The notes under the pieces: generated by a model
The model's input: only the letters and a program-made list of their open reading frames with translations
Told to the model about the DNA's origin: nothing
The model's database searches: none
Source of the DNA: Branchinecta lynchi
Lineage: Eukaryota > Arthropoda > Branchiopoda > Anostraca > Branchinectidae
Assembly (NCBI GenBank): GCA_023053575.1
Contig: JAKZAP010000004.1
Location: forward strand, 1-64,000
Length of the DNA stretch: 64,000 bases
Reading direction: 5' to 3'
Made by a program: the position numbers and the translations under genes
Shown: in pieces, positions 61,401 to 64,000 of the stretch
How positions within the stretch are numbered: the stretch's first letter is position 1
Layout: every line of letters begins with the position of its first letter

Positions 61401-63980
61401 TGTAGGCATATATGAGATTTATTGGATCTCCATTTGTGAGAACTGTGATTCCGATGGCTTCAATGGTGTTCGTCTTTGGTACGTCCAATTTTTGCGTAAC
61501 TAGGTCGTTTCTAATATGGATGGAGCAGCCTCTCCCGTTGTCTTCTAGGCTGCTACAGAGGCTGCAGTCGTCAATGTGGATCTGCTGCTCCTGTAGCTTA
61601 CATTGGGAAAACTCTGGCTTCACTTCAGTCAGTAAGACCACGTCAGGTTTATGTACACTCATGGTTATTTTTAGCTCGTCAAACTTTGGCATAAGCTGGT
61701 CAACATTTGAATACATAATTCTCAAATATTTTCTTTGAGCGTCAGATGATAAATCTTGCCTATAGCTTGATTTGTCACAATGCTTAGCATTTGTCTGCTC
61801 TGGTTCATCCGAACTTGACTACTTGTTCACAGCCGGCTTGGCCCTCCGTTTGTTGAGGCATTTGGTGATGGGTATACTCCGCTGCTATCCGAAAAGCGAG
61901 TCACAAATAAATAAATAAATTTACTGAAGTCTGACCTTTTTCTGACATTCCGGATCCAGTTTCCCGTCTCCCTAAATGTAACCAAAGCATCTCAACTTTA
62001 GTGGAGCTTACAACCCCTCTTGTCCCTAATTGCGCGGATTAAAAATATTTCCCCTGTCATCACCGATTCATTTCAGTATGAAACGCCCACATCGATTCAT
62101 TGTCGTTACCATGCTGCCGTTGTCGCGTCTCAACCTGTGATTACCGAATGGCTAGTGACTCAATCTTCAAGCGATGTACAGACATCACAAAAGCTGCGTT
62201 TATGCAGATACCATGCTATCTGATACCACGGTCTAAAGTCATTTTTTACAATTATCGTGGTATCTACCGGCGTTTTTGCAGTTATCGGGTATCTGGCCAG
62301 GTATCGTGGTATCTGATATTCAGATACCACGGTCAGACCGTCGTAACTGATAGTAGTATCTGAAATAGTCATATCGCTTTCATCAGTTTTTGTCAAATTG
62401 GTGGGAAAGAAGTCTGTCAGTTAGTGCTGTGACTGAATAAGAGTTTTCTTTTGGGATGACTTCGAAAAGCGCAATTTCGGCAATTGTCGTTTTTGCAGAG
62501 CAACCGTATATCAGATACCACGGTAACTGCAAAAACGACTAACTGCAGGTCCAGTTACCGTGGTAACAAATACCATGGTATCTACAAAAACGCAATTAAA
62601 GACTCGTATTCGCGAAACGAAATTTCACCCGTGGTTGTGAATTTGTCACCATTTTTCGCTCGCCGGCATTTGCAGCCAATTTTTTAGTGACAGTATTTCA
62701 GATGTAAGGGCAAAGTCGTGCCGATTTTACTCGCTTAAAAGCACCAACCTTCTCTTATCGTCGCTCACACTCCTGTTTCTGTGACGATATAGTGGGATAC
62801 ACATCCACCGCGCCTTTACTGACTGATAGCAAGAACAAATAATCAGATAGAACTTCTGTCTTTCGTCGCATGCAGCGGCCACGAAAACCCCGACAAAACT
62901 GAGCGGACCTAGAGGTATTTAGTATAGCTTTGAGCTCATGTTGGTAGCCGTTTGCTCCTCTTCCGTCTTCGCCGTTGCGTATCACACAACAAATACCGAA
63001 GGAGGCTGGCAAGAGGCGTACTCTGCGCGCTGACCCGCTTTGGAGCGCGTCCATAGAACTAATCAGCTTTGACTGCTACTTTTCCTCACCAACGACTTAA
63101 CAGCGATTTAGCTATTTGTAGAAGTGACGAAACGTGATGTGGCGCGAAGCTAGTAACCTCCGCTCGTTCGTAGCGGACAGGGTATGGGAAATAATCGCCT
63201 CCGCATAGGTCATATTACAGAGACAGGGAGACAGAGATTCTGAACGTGTCTGAAAGCTGTTTGGTGCTGTAAATGCTGCATTTTCTTTTTTTGTCCGAAA
63301 ACTGTTACCTTTTTTTCTTCTCTGACACTTATAGAATACCAAAATTTAAGTCAGGGAGAAGAAGAAGAAAAAAGAATTAGCTGTATAAAGCTGATAAAAT
63401 GGATGAGCTGCTGATATCCAACCTTCTTATGTTTCCTTTCTTCGTTGGCCATGATCGCCAGTTGTCTTAAATTTGGTATGTTTGCCGAATTGTCAGTTGT
63501 CTTTTTGAATTTGTTACGTTTGCCACCGAAAACACATGAGAGAATCGCCGTACTTCTCAGTTTCTTCATGAAAATTTCGCATTCTTGCTGAATTTGTCGA
63601 TGAATTTTATGCTGCATTAACTGAGCGAAAATTTAAGCCCGAAAGCGAAATGCTGCATAAAATGCTGAATTAATTCAGCATTTTCGTTCGTTTCGGAGCT
63701 TTCGGACAAGTTCTCTGTCAGATTATTTGTTCTTGCTGATAGTAAGTAGTCGAATAGATTACTGACATGGTATATGGGGGTACATACCCTCATATCAGAC
63801 ATTAGCTTTTTATCCAGGGTCTGTTCCAGAAATTTCGGTGAGACAAACGTCATTGGTCCGAGAAGAGAAGCTGCCAGCTGTCGGACATGTACTGCTAAAT
63901 CGGTCAGCGAGCTGCAAATCCTGGCAAAGGCGTCGTCACCAAGTCGCATGGTATCGTCACTTTCAGGTACTCGAATATGC
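24953..63980 (-). CDS. INTS4: Integrator complex subunit 4 (10 exons, 5' part outside window)
   Basis: Ten minus-strand exons join in phase to about 687 codons aligned end to end with the last two thirds of animal INTS4 (human protein 963 residues). INTS4 is a nuclear HEAT-repeat scaffold. With INTS9 and INTS11 it forms the RNA cleavage module of Integrator, which processes snRNA 3' ends and attenuates RNA polymerase II near promoters. Near-identical landmarks are [47 protein letters not shown] and the C-terminal EP-G-SD-PL-FT block. All introns are GT-AG. The N-terminal HEAT region (roughly 290 residues) must lie to the right of 64000. No frameshift or premature stop is seen. Introns hold two long LINEs and many smaller insertions, so the gene exceeds 39 kb. 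Confidence 0.93.
25869..25900 (+). ncRNA. hammerhead ribozyme-like core
   Basis: CTGACGA, stem II with CCCTT/AAGGG, GAAA. Upstream CAGC and downstream GCTG (after ATA, near 25921) give a 4-bp stem I and an AUA cleavage triplet, the best functional candidate in the window. Stem III is short. Confidence 0.6.
26262..26293 (-). ncRNA. hammerhead ribozyme-like core
   Basis: Minus-strand core: CTGACGA at 26293-26287, same stem II, GAAA at 26265-26262. Paired head-to-head with the plus core at 26367-26398. Confidence 0.55.
26367..26398 (+). ncRNA. hammerhead ribozyme-like core
   Basis: Plus-strand core: CTGACGA 26367-26373, stem II, GAAA 26395-26398, followed by a UA dinucleotide directly before GCTGACGTATCC. 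Confidence 0.55.
26960..27221 (+). pseudogene. LINE ORF2 C-terminal fragment
   Basis: Across two frames: [17 protein letters not shown] then [19 protein letters not shown] and [10 protein letters not shown], ending at a TGA. It is the typical YNTR..N....R....VWNSLP LINE tail with at least one frameshift near 27030. Confidence 0.55.
27222..28419. other. INTS4: INTS4 intron, unassigned
   Basis: Holds the end of a LINE tail, a fragment of the flank repeat in reverse (about 27640-27740, with GGACGTTAGCTATCGCTAGT) and AT-rich sequence. No exon seen. Confidence 0.4.
28420..28573 (-). CDS. INTS4: INTS4 exon
   Basis: [38 protein letters not shown] and PLQLEIPRQ, aligned to human LQDSFVDKLLDLMPRL...LPLPEQ. 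Acceptor TTTGCATTCTAG, donor GTAAGT. A run of 15 C (G on the plus strand, 28399-28413) begins directly after the donor hexamer. Confidence 0.9.
28848..29155 (+). repeat. tandem-array element, family A, fragment
   Basis: Part of one 425-bp unit: CCAAGTTCATCGTCCTAGCA, AACTCGCGATCACTGGAATT and CCCCCACAGTCGCCTGA match copies 1 and 2. Ends lost. A duplicated 180-bp segment surrounds it (GATAGCTAATTTCGCTATTC at about 28682 and 29347). Confidence 0.5.
29860..30155. mobile_element. inverted-repeat MITE, 296 bp
   Basis: Terminal repeats GAGCGTGTTCCACCCT and AGGGTGGAACACGCTC, flanked by AAT (29857-29859, 30156-30158). Inside, two inverted AGTTACTATTAGTTACTATT blocks. Superfamily not assigned. Non-coding. 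Confidence 0.65.
30850..31000 (-). repeat. LINE 3' tail, minus strand
   Basis: TTCAATTTCTTTTATTATTT then AAACATACATATTTAACA resembles the reverse tails at 4605 and 6584. Region 31000-32030 ends in another tail in plus orientation (TTGATTGATTGATTGG, near 31590) with no coding remnant that I could read. Confidence 0.35.
32040..32428. mobile_element. hAT-like MITE rich in GGATTCGAATCC, copy 1
   Basis: Starts CAGAGATGGG and ends AATTTCTG, flanked by a perfect 8-bp duplication GCTGACAT (32032-32039 and 32429-32436). The interior is a degenerate series of AATCCGGATTCGAATCC-like palindromes. The copy at 35958 is in the opposite orientation. Confidence 0.75.
32909..33073 (-). CDS. INTS4: INTS4 exon
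   Basis: [37 protein letters not shown] and [10 protein letters not shown] plus GA. Aligns with human MEFMYSGVENKQVVII, MRLQAKALQLIVTAR and KFLQEV. Acceptor TTTTATGTTCTAG, donor GTGAGT. Confidence 0.9.
33385..33480 (+). repeat. fragment of the (TTAC)n-tailed repeat
   Basis: AACTTTTGGATGTTTCCTCG and TGGCCGAAGACTGAAAATT resemble the body of the repeat at 37411 and 54001. Truncated by the adjacent family B element. Confidence 0.4.
33491..34550 (-). repeat. tandem-array element, family B, copy 3
   Basis: Complete reverse copy: left end TTTTTGGGACCCCAAAA, the 3' module, about five units of 137 bp with CCGGAATCCGG cores, and right end TTTTTGGGATCCC followed by CACCTTTGGTCTTG, which is the inverse of the copy 2 start. 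Confidence 0.7.
34915..35250. repeat. duplicated inverted segment
   Basis: AACACAAGGATACGCAAAC and AACACAAGGATGCGCAAAC are direct repeats (about 35059 and 35200), and GTTTGCGCATCCTTTG (34948) is their inverse. TTTAAAAGTGTCATAACAG mirrors TGTTATGACGCTTTTAAA. The AGCTAAATATTTACCAGTAT block at 35120 recurs at 35729. Confidence 0.45.
35280..35578 (+). pseudogene. LINE ORF2 C-terminal fragment
   Basis: Reads [20 protein letters not shown] and [18 protein letters not shown], the same end as the LINE at 40.7 kb ([17 protein letters not shown]). A 3' UTR continues to (TTA)n near 35718. Confidence 0.6.
35958..36406. mobile_element. hAT-like MITE rich in GGATTCGAATCC, copy 2
   Basis: Ends GAGAGATGGGCGAAT and ATTTACCCATCTCTG. 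Interior CGGATTCGAATC palindromes as in the copy at 32040, inverted relative to it. Flanks CTGCAACG and CTGGGAAG match at 5 of 8, so this copy is older. Confidence 0.6.
36734..37370 (+). pseudogene. LINE ORF2 C-terminal fragment with 3' UTR
   Basis: Open for 150 codons: [40 protein letters not shown] and [13 protein letters not shown]. This is the post-RT region of a LINE. It ends in AAATAAATTCG(TTAC)n near 37370. A relative on the minus strand is at 57306-57740 (shared LPPPY.N.R.R.ERV..KVPKL). Confidence 0.65.
37411..37757 (+). repeat. (TTAC)n-tailed repeat, copy 1
   Basis: About 85% like 54001-54303 by eye: GGTGTCGCACATGTTCTACG, ACACTTTTGGAAATTTCGTC and TGGCCGATGAATGAAAAA. It ends TACTCCGCTTTTCAAATGGC, GGGTTAGAAATATA(TTAC)n. 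Likely a LINE 3' UTR or a SINE mobilised by it. Confidence 0.55.
37875..37966 (-). CDS. INTS4: INTS4 short exon (92 bp)
   Basis: [18 protein letters not shown] then [10 protein letters not shown] plus AG of an Arg codon. Excellent pyrimidine-rich acceptor (TTTCTTTTTTTATAG) and donor GTAAGA. Support is the perfect phase with both neighbours and a weak match to the human KLWNVAAPLYL...QIMEETYK segment. The acceptor region is partly duplicated at about 38090-38200. Confidence 0.75.
37960..38200. repeat. INTS4: local duplication of an INTS4 splice acceptor region
   Basis: CGCTTACGACCTAT, A/G-rich tract, CTCCTTTACGCG and GTTCTACCTGCC (37957-38034) recur at 38107-38192. The intervening block CCCCTCTCGCTTATTCTACC recurs once more near 38862. 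The second copy keeps a pyrimidine tract and AG on the minus strand but no following exon. Confidence 0.5.
39310..39680 (+). repeat. dispersed repeat R, copy 2
   Basis: TTTAACTGAAAAGCCAACTT, TTTCTACTATGACGC, TATTCGTGAATAGCGGAA. Same order of blocks as 55820-56590 and, inverted, as 13735-14040. Non-coding. Confidence 0.5.
40233..40706 (-). repeat. tandem-array element, family A, copy 3 (truncated)
   Basis: Reverse orientation. Starts with the 3' hairpin TATGGCACTTG/CAAGTGCCATA (40231-40262), then the CCGTCCGTTGGTCTGTCCGT module, then about one 425-bp unit, ending in a G run where the 5' end of the LINE follows. Confidence 0.65.
40973..41302 (+). pseudogene. LINE ORF1, N-terminal coiled-coil part
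   Basis: 109 codons. Residues about 20-55 ([19 protein letters not shown], [16 protein letters not shown]) form a probable coiled coil, as in LINE ORF1 trimerisation domains. The frame stops at 41302 while the zinc-finger part continues in the next frame, open from 41239. I infer one original ORF1 split by a frameshift in the 41239-41302 overlap; programmed frameshifting cannot be excluded. Confidence 0.6.
41239..42018 (+). CDS. LINE ORF1, three CCCH zinc fingers
   Basis: 259 codons. Three CCCH fingers follow one another: C-x7-C-x5-C-x3-H ([11 protein letters not shown] to FLH, residues about 25-44), C-x8-C-x4-C-x3-H ([11 protein letters not shown] to FDH) and C-x7-C-x5-C-x3-H ([10 protein letters not shown] to YLH, ending near residue 87). 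Then a Pro/Asn/Gln-rich low-complexity region. CCCH fingers bind single-stranded RNA, a plausible ORF1 role; LINE ORF1 proteins more often carry CCHC knuckles or RRM domains. It overlaps the start of ORF2 by 85 bp. Confidence 0.7.
   Translation: MDAISSERSGTRSRPEGRRLLKTRLCSFFQKGSCRNGRKCRFLHLCKTLMSGQRCYRSGCTFDHPDLCRRHSAGNCKSGSSCKYLHLPEPLNLDKRTNLESASLPRMTQPVYGPNPYPFYFNTPSLAANPFATYPSQMDSNLNRGYFAMPHAPMAHGLSLSEQGQYDRENYVQGNYGGIQFRPPPLINHPSPHQALPRTFSISAPNVAPGFPADNTLRPPAQQISQPANYHPWMQIPGQMTYAAVARPQACQTLPETSE
41934..44774 (+). pseudogene. LINE ORF2: endonuclease plus reverse transcriptase, inactivated
   Basis: Open for 842 codons to a TAA at 44460-44462; the same frame then continues with [16 protein letters not shown], ending at a natural stop near 44774 after [11 protein letters not shown]. 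The N-terminal APE-type endonuclease has [29 protein letters not shown] and GRSDHLIV. The RT has GFRPGHST, a changed motif A ([12 protein letters not shown], where Asp normally precedes the L-x-KAF), [14 protein letters not shown] and KFADDLTLP. Loss of the motif A Asp and the nonsense codon (sense codon expected in E-I-x-R-L-Q-KRA) make it a dead copy. It resembles CR1/Jockey-superfamily LINEs. Confidence 0.85.
45028..45249 (-). CDS. INTS4: INTS4 exon
   Basis: Phase-0 exon of 74 codons: [48 protein letters not shown] and [14 protein letters not shown]. It aligns with the human helical region QQFLQQSLERV...AQELLEFTIRDLQRL. Acceptor TTTTTCTGGTTCCAG, donor GTAGTT. The LINE 3' end at 44910 lies about 120 bp past its donor. 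Confidence 0.85.
45285..45465. repeat. INTS4: palindrome-rich repeat P, copy 1
   Basis: Repeated ATCTGATACCACGGT palindromes alternate with TTTTTGCAGTTATCG. The second, longer copy is at 62194-62592. Located just upstream of an INTS4 exon (45028-45249). Confidence 0.6.
45880..46925 (+). repeat. tandem-array element, family B, copy 4
   Basis: Units near 45930, 46450 and 46585 (TTTCCAGTTTTGGCCG, GAACTACTTGTCCGGCGAG), then the 3' module (TATCGTGCTAACAGACGGAC) and end TATGGGATCCCAACAAAG. Broken at about 46140-46260 by a C/A run and a (TTGA)n LINE tail. Confidence 0.6.
46975..47108 (-). CDS. INTS4: INTS4 exon
   Basis: [18 protein letters not shown] through [20 protein letters not shown], matching human YIAVLVLIFNAAK and FRHYAYLRDSLSHLVPAL. 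Acceptor TTCTTTGAATAG, donor GTAAGA. Too short and too phase-shifted to appear as a long open frame. Confidence 0.92.
47236..47330 (+). repeat. fragment of the GGATTCGAATCC hAT-like MITE
   Basis: CAGATGGGCAATCTGAAGCT then GCTCGGATTCAGATCC and CACGAATCC. Left end like that of the copies at 32040 and 35958; the rest is lost. Confidence 0.4.
47336..48611. other. INTS4: INTS4 intron, unassigned
   Basis: No exon seen. A plus-strand frame (47407-47604) and an antisense 105-codon frame (47534-47851) have no recognised domain; the latter contains [16 protein letters not shown] and LEERRQTL, suggestive of a LINE ORF2 tail on the minus strand but too short to be sure. A (TTAA)n stretch lies near 47990-48030. 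Confidence 0.35.
48612..48843. mobile_element. Harbinger-like MITE, 232 bp
   Basis: Long imperfect inverted repeats: TTTACACACTGCGTAAAATC inverted at the right end (TTTTACGCAGTGTGTAAA). Flanked by TAA (48609-48611, 48844-48846). Nearly the whole element folds back. It lies 91 bp past an INTS4 donor. Confidence 0.7.
48935..49193 (-). CDS. INTS4: INTS4 exon
   Basis: [14 protein letters not shown], then [25 protein letters not shown] and [15 protein letters not shown]. Compare human DSSRDIREALHELL, ALVELLKNLTKYPTD and HPFFDTAEPDMDDPAY. Acceptor CTTTACCTAG, donor GTAAGT. The final T joins the next exon's AT to make the conserved Tyr. Confidence 0.95.
49398..49688 (+). pseudogene. LINE ORF1 C-terminal remnant
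   Basis: Reads [19 protein letters not shown] then [14 protein letters not shown] and [12 protein letters not shown], the conserved end of PHD-containing ORF1 proteins of many invertebrate LINEs (SFK..V....WP.GV.VR.F). The N-terminal part is missing through 5' truncation. Its stop overlaps the ORF2 start by 11 bp (ATGGTTCTTAA). Confidence 0.6.
49678..52434 (+). CDS. LINE ORF2: endonuclease and reverse transcriptase, apparently intact
   Basis: Likely start is the ATG overlapping the ORF1 stop (the frame is open from 49615), giving 918 codons. Endonuclease motifs: [39 protein letters not shown] and PDHLPLV (the usual S of SDH is P). [19 protein letters not shown], motif [16 protein letters not shown] with the catalytic Asp, [13 protein letters not shown], and motif [12 protein letters not shown]. 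The C-terminus has [16 protein letters not shown]. No stop or frameshift in about 2.75 kb suggests recent insertion. The 5' truncation means this copy itself is probably not autonomous. Confidence 0.88.
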   Translation: MVLNCITYNCRSLKSNLHVISSLLTRCDVLFLQEIWLFEHDLVVLQSIHSEFNGAGASPVKDSELIIGRPFGGIAVLWKKSLGVNAKFVDLKDDRMIGWDISAGNSSYIFINVYLPSYSSDHEPEFIECLNRLKVYLECLEYADLVILGDWNANSKVGSLSSYYNDLTEFAASYSLTISDVVLLPNNSYTYVSESHCGSTSWPDHILTSSACHSLIENMSILYEFGPDHLPLVFILKLEVANYFPSCNIIQTDSLDWDSASQENLLNYLLSTKTAFAQVDRTSHAFVCESSCCKDEEHRHSIAGLYLTFINAIMLAARLAIQTKQASRARKGFTSIPGWNAHLRGIYMSSRIAFLTWVQACRPLFGPIYEVMKTARVNFKTRLKHCRKNERFLRAERLAESFLSTRDFWGQVRRNFCPKQGVVVTFDSVAGDWNIAELWKYKYSSLFSSVDSDCSWVEGLSSVEPIDKITPDLVEVLLKDLNVHKAGGADGISARHLKFAANEKYCLLATFFNLFITHGFVPSSIMDVSIVPIPKGRGCDTSKSDNYRPIALATVTSKLLEKCVLMKLSGCLRTSDFQFGFKSSHGVDFAIFLFKFVIEYFWFYSTPVFACFVDSTKAFDRVNHGKILKILEDRKVPVQFLRLLAFWFRNQRFCVKWGCETSSSFGLINGLRQGGVLSPLLYAVYVDLLSQRLKDSNTGCFVGGVCFTHFLFADDLVVLSPTAFGLNELLRVCDTFAEEHNILFNPKKTVAMAFLPIGCSVPRIPIVLSGRNVCYVTECRYLGFFVRLRDLAHSVCKRGNVLIWKFGFVNSAIKIRLFKTYCYQFFALALCYRCTNRSYCNLEACYKRIFRRLIRLPARESISQAFVQNHCCSFAELARKARSSLVVRLWRSENCLIILAANPIFYNLPVWRHLLEIH
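52530..52740. mobile_element. hammerhead-bearing retroelement, head-to-head pair
   Basis: Minus core: CTGAAGA at 52576-52570 and GAAA at 52549-52546. Plus core: CTGAAGA 52618-52624 and GAAA 52646-52649. The plus unit is followed by the family tail (GTCAAATATGATTCGCAGTC, CTTGGGCTGAAG). It starts right after the (TAA)n end of the LINE. Third head-to-head pair in the window. Confidence 0.65.
53036..53160 (-). mobile_element. hammerhead-bearing retroelement, degenerate
   Basis: Minus orientation: tail CTTCAGCCCAAGCTGACTGC, then CGGATACGGCAGCTG, then GAAA and stem II. The first core element reads CTGAAAA, losing the invariant G8, so this copy should not cleave. Confidence 0.55.
53406..53723 (-). 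pseudogene. LINE ORF2 C-terminal fragment
   Basis: 105 codons: [66 protein letters not shown] with NAES..SFK is the LINE ORF2 end seen at 55252 ([19 protein letters not shown]). Minus strand. Confidence 0.6.
53770..54000 (+). mobile_element. hammerhead-bearing repeats, one broken and one complete
   Basis: GCGGCTTTGAGCCTGAAGAG (about 53780-53800) is a core cut off after stem II begins. A minus-strand half follows (GAAA at 53863-53860, stem II lost). A complete plus core lies at 53917-53948 (CTGACGA, stem II with GGGCT, GAAA), then CAGCTGACGTATCCG. Confidence 0.55.
53917..53948 (+). ncRNA. hammerhead ribozyme-like core
   Basis: CTGACGA 53917-53923, CCCTT/AAGGG stem II and GAAA 53945-53948. 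The terminal stem II pair is G-U instead of G-C. Upstream AAGC and downstream GCTGAC give a short stem I. Confidence 0.55.
54001..54303 (+). repeat. (TTAC)n-tailed repeat, copy 2
   Basis: Same block order as 37411-37757 (GTCGCACATGTTCTACGGAA, ACACTTTTGGAAATTTCGTT, TTTTCTGGCCGATGAATGAA). It ends next to the INTS4 donor at 54316 without the (TTAC)n tail. Confidence 0.55.
54317..54522 (-). CDS. INTS4: INTS4 exon
   Basis: [15 protein letters not shown], then [17 protein letters not shown] and [13 protein letters not shown]; the middle segment is identical to human. Acceptor TTATTTCAG, donor GTAGGT. The split Glu codon (G/AG) at the left junction restores the conserved EVR. Confidence 0.95.
54605..54760 (-). 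repeat. LINE 3' tail, minus strand
   Basis: (ATA)n then TTTTATTTAAACCCTCCATA and CAATGTAAATGGTCGGAGGA. Looks like the reverse of a (TAT)n-tailed LINE end. A block from 54820 to 55070 is partly duplicated at 55125-55240 and 55610-55760 (ATCAAAATAGTATTTG, GGCTTGAACCCGGAATTGG). Confidence 0.4.
55252..55518 (+). pseudogene. LINE ORF2 C-terminal fragment
   Basis: 88 codons: [72 protein letters not shown] is the LINE ORF2 end. Followed by an (ATT)n stretch at about 55570-55615. Confidence 0.65.
55856..56012 (-). mobile_element. complete 157-bp hammerhead-bearing retroelement
   Basis: Flanked by the perfect 10-bp duplication ACTTATTTTA (55846-55855 and 56013-56022), inside repeat R. Read on the minus strand: 5' leader TTCGTTTTTCCAACTGCAGT, core CTGAAGA (55970-55964), stem II, GAAA (55942-55939), CAGCTGACGTATCCG, then tail AATATGATTCGCAGTCAGCT and TGGGCTGAAGGAATATT. 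This defines the family's unit length and ends. Confidence 0.75.
55939..55970 (-). ncRNA. hammerhead ribozyme-like core, CTGAAGA subtype
   Basis: CTGAAGA, stem II (GGATCCTT/AAGGTCC with compensating changes relative to other copies) and GAAA. Stem II keeps pairing despite two base changes: GGA/TCC becomes the outer part here. Confidence 0.55.
56230..56590 (+). repeat. dispersed repeat R, copy 3 (continuation)
   Basis: TTTAGTTGAATACATTGAAT, AAATTCTACTATGACGCGGG, CTATTCGTGAATAGCGGAAC. The left part of this copy is at 55820-55855; it was split by the 157-bp element and by an unassigned insertion (56023-56230). Confidence 0.5.
56729..56903 (-). CDS. INTS4: INTS4 exon
   Basis: [18 protein letters not shown] through [15 protein letters not shown], equal to human RKRTAHERAKEL...[11 protein letters not shown]. 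Acceptor CCTGTTTCAG, donor GTGAGT; phase 0 in, one base out. MITE family M copy 2 sits 81 bp upstream of its acceptor. Confidence 0.93.
56984..57260. mobile_element. MITE family M, copy 2, 277 bp
   Basis: Ends AGCCTCGTTTTTGTTGCA and TGCAACAAAAACGAGGCT, an 18-bp perfect inverted repeat, flanked by CTT (56981-56983 and 57261-57263). Reverse of copy 1 at 24512. It sits in the INTS4 intron, 81 bp before the acceptor at 56903. Confidence 0.8.
57306..57740 (-). pseudogene. LINE ORF2 C-terminal fragment, minus strand
   Basis: Minus-strand frame: [66 protein letters not shown]. Same family as 36734-37370. The 3' tail is TAGA-rich (reverse of (TCTA)n) at about 57306-57330. Confidence 0.6.
57686..58004 (+). 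repeat. flank repeat of the 26-kb hammerhead array, separate copy
   Basis: GCGCCAAGACTGACACAAAC, CACCACTAGCGATAGTG, GATACAACCTCCCC and CTTGACGCTACTCCCTAGTG follow the same order as 26460-26812. No hammerhead core is attached here. Confidence 0.55.
58443..58800 (+). pseudogene. LINE ORF1 N-terminal fragment with PHD-like finger
   Basis: [20 protein letters not shown] then [13 protein letters not shown] and WGFVKCQ: a C-x2-C...C-x2-C-x-W-F-H-x2-C cluster like the PHD finger of invertebrate LINE ORF1 proteins. After a stop and frame change comes a heptad-like stretch ([20 protein letters not shown]). Truncated where the minus-strand LINE tail begins at 58806. Confidence 0.5.
58806..61740 (-). 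pseudogene. degenerate LINE with endonuclease and reverse transcriptase
   Basis: Minus-strand ORF2 in at least six frames. Endonuclease: [39 protein letters not shown], then [18 protein letters not shown] and IGKSDHCCL. Linker: [28 protein letters not shown]: motif [20 protein letters not shown] (Asp present), motif [12 protein letters not shown], then [31 protein letters not shown] and [16 protein letters not shown]. It ends with (TAAG)n at 58806. Many frameshifts make it non-functional. FADDTK-like motif C and the RRATRM block suggest CR1/L2/Jockey-type. Confidence 0.8.
61741..62193. other. INTS4: INTS4 intron, LINE tail fragment and unassigned
   Basis: CCGCTGCTATCCGAAAAGCG then AGTCACAAATAAATAAATAA (about 61880-61917) resembles the TACTCCGCTTTTCAAAAGGC plus (TAAA)n LINE ends seen at 37710 and 34860. 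The rest is not recognised. Confidence 0.35.
62194..62592. repeat. INTS4: palindrome-rich repeat P, copy 2
   Basis: Ends TGCGTTTATGCAGATACCAT and ATGGTATCTACAAAAACGCA are inverted (about 20 bp). Inside, ATCTGATACCACGGT and TAACTGCAAAAACGACTAAC-like blocks repeat in both orientations. Looks like a MITE with internal palindromes; no clear target duplication. Copy 1 at 45285 is shorter. Confidence 0.6.
62593..63787. other. INTS4: INTS4 intron, unassigned
   Basis: No repeat or exon recognised. Repeated GCTGAATTTGTCGA / TTTATGCTGCATTAA motifs near 63590-63680 hint at a small local duplication. Confidence 0.35.
63788..63980 (-). CDS. INTS4: INTS4 exon (first in window)
   Basis: Encodes [18 protein letters not shown] through [15 protein letters not shown], matching human RLVDDAFGKI and [15 protein letters not shown]. 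Donor GTATGT. The acceptor is inferred from AG after TTATTATCG; its pyrimidine tract is poor, so the left boundary of the exon (63980) is less sure than the donor. One leading base completes a split codon. Confidence 0.88.
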
Positions 63981-64000
63981 CTACGATAATAAATTCAGGG

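Overview
This is a eukaryotic (metazoan) genomic window: exons are split by GT-AG introns, coding density is very low, and retrotransposons, inverted-repeat DNA transposons and tandem-array repeats are abundant. The two host genes I could identify, Integrator subunit 4 and a two-repeat beta-thymosin, are animal-type. With LINEs, hAT- and Harbinger-like elements and hammerhead-bearing repeats, they suggest an invertebrate; the sequence alone does not let me name the phylum.

Host genes, both on the minus strand. (1) INTS4 fills the right two thirds. Ten consecutive exons, from 63980 down to the stop at 24953, give about 687 codons whose splice phases all join. The 5' exons lie beyond the right edge. 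(2) A beta-thymosin gene (8566-10073) has two coding exons and encodes 86 residues. Nothing else left of 24 kb is convincingly a host gene; one weak exon candidate lies at 18066-18147.

Layout. 0.6-4.6 kb: tandem-array elements of two families (unit about 425 bp, called A; unit about 137 bp, called B), the second split by a hammerhead-bearing insertion. 5-8.2 kb: three short inverted-repeat elements. 8.5-10.1 kb: beta-thymosin. 11-17 kb: second copies of families A and B plus LINE fragments. 19.3-24.3 kb: an hAT-like MITE, then a 4.42-kb hAT-like element with perfect 8-bp target duplications, an internal tandem array and a nested Harbinger-like MITE. 24.5-64 kb: INTS4, its introns filled by two long LINEs (40.7-44.9 kb, decayed; 49.4-52.5 kb, ORF2 open), a degenerate minus-strand LINE (58.8-61.7 kb), many LINE 3' tails, hAT and other MITEs, and several hammerhead repeats.

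The most notable non-genic signal is a dispersed short retroelement carrying a hammerhead ribozyme core (CTGANGA, GC-rich stem II, GAAA). At least ten cores are present, several in head-to-head pairs, and two insertions have clean 10- and 12-bp target-site duplications. Hammerhead motifs are known from Penelope-like elements and retrozymes; the compact unit and the head-to-head pairs are the part worth following up.
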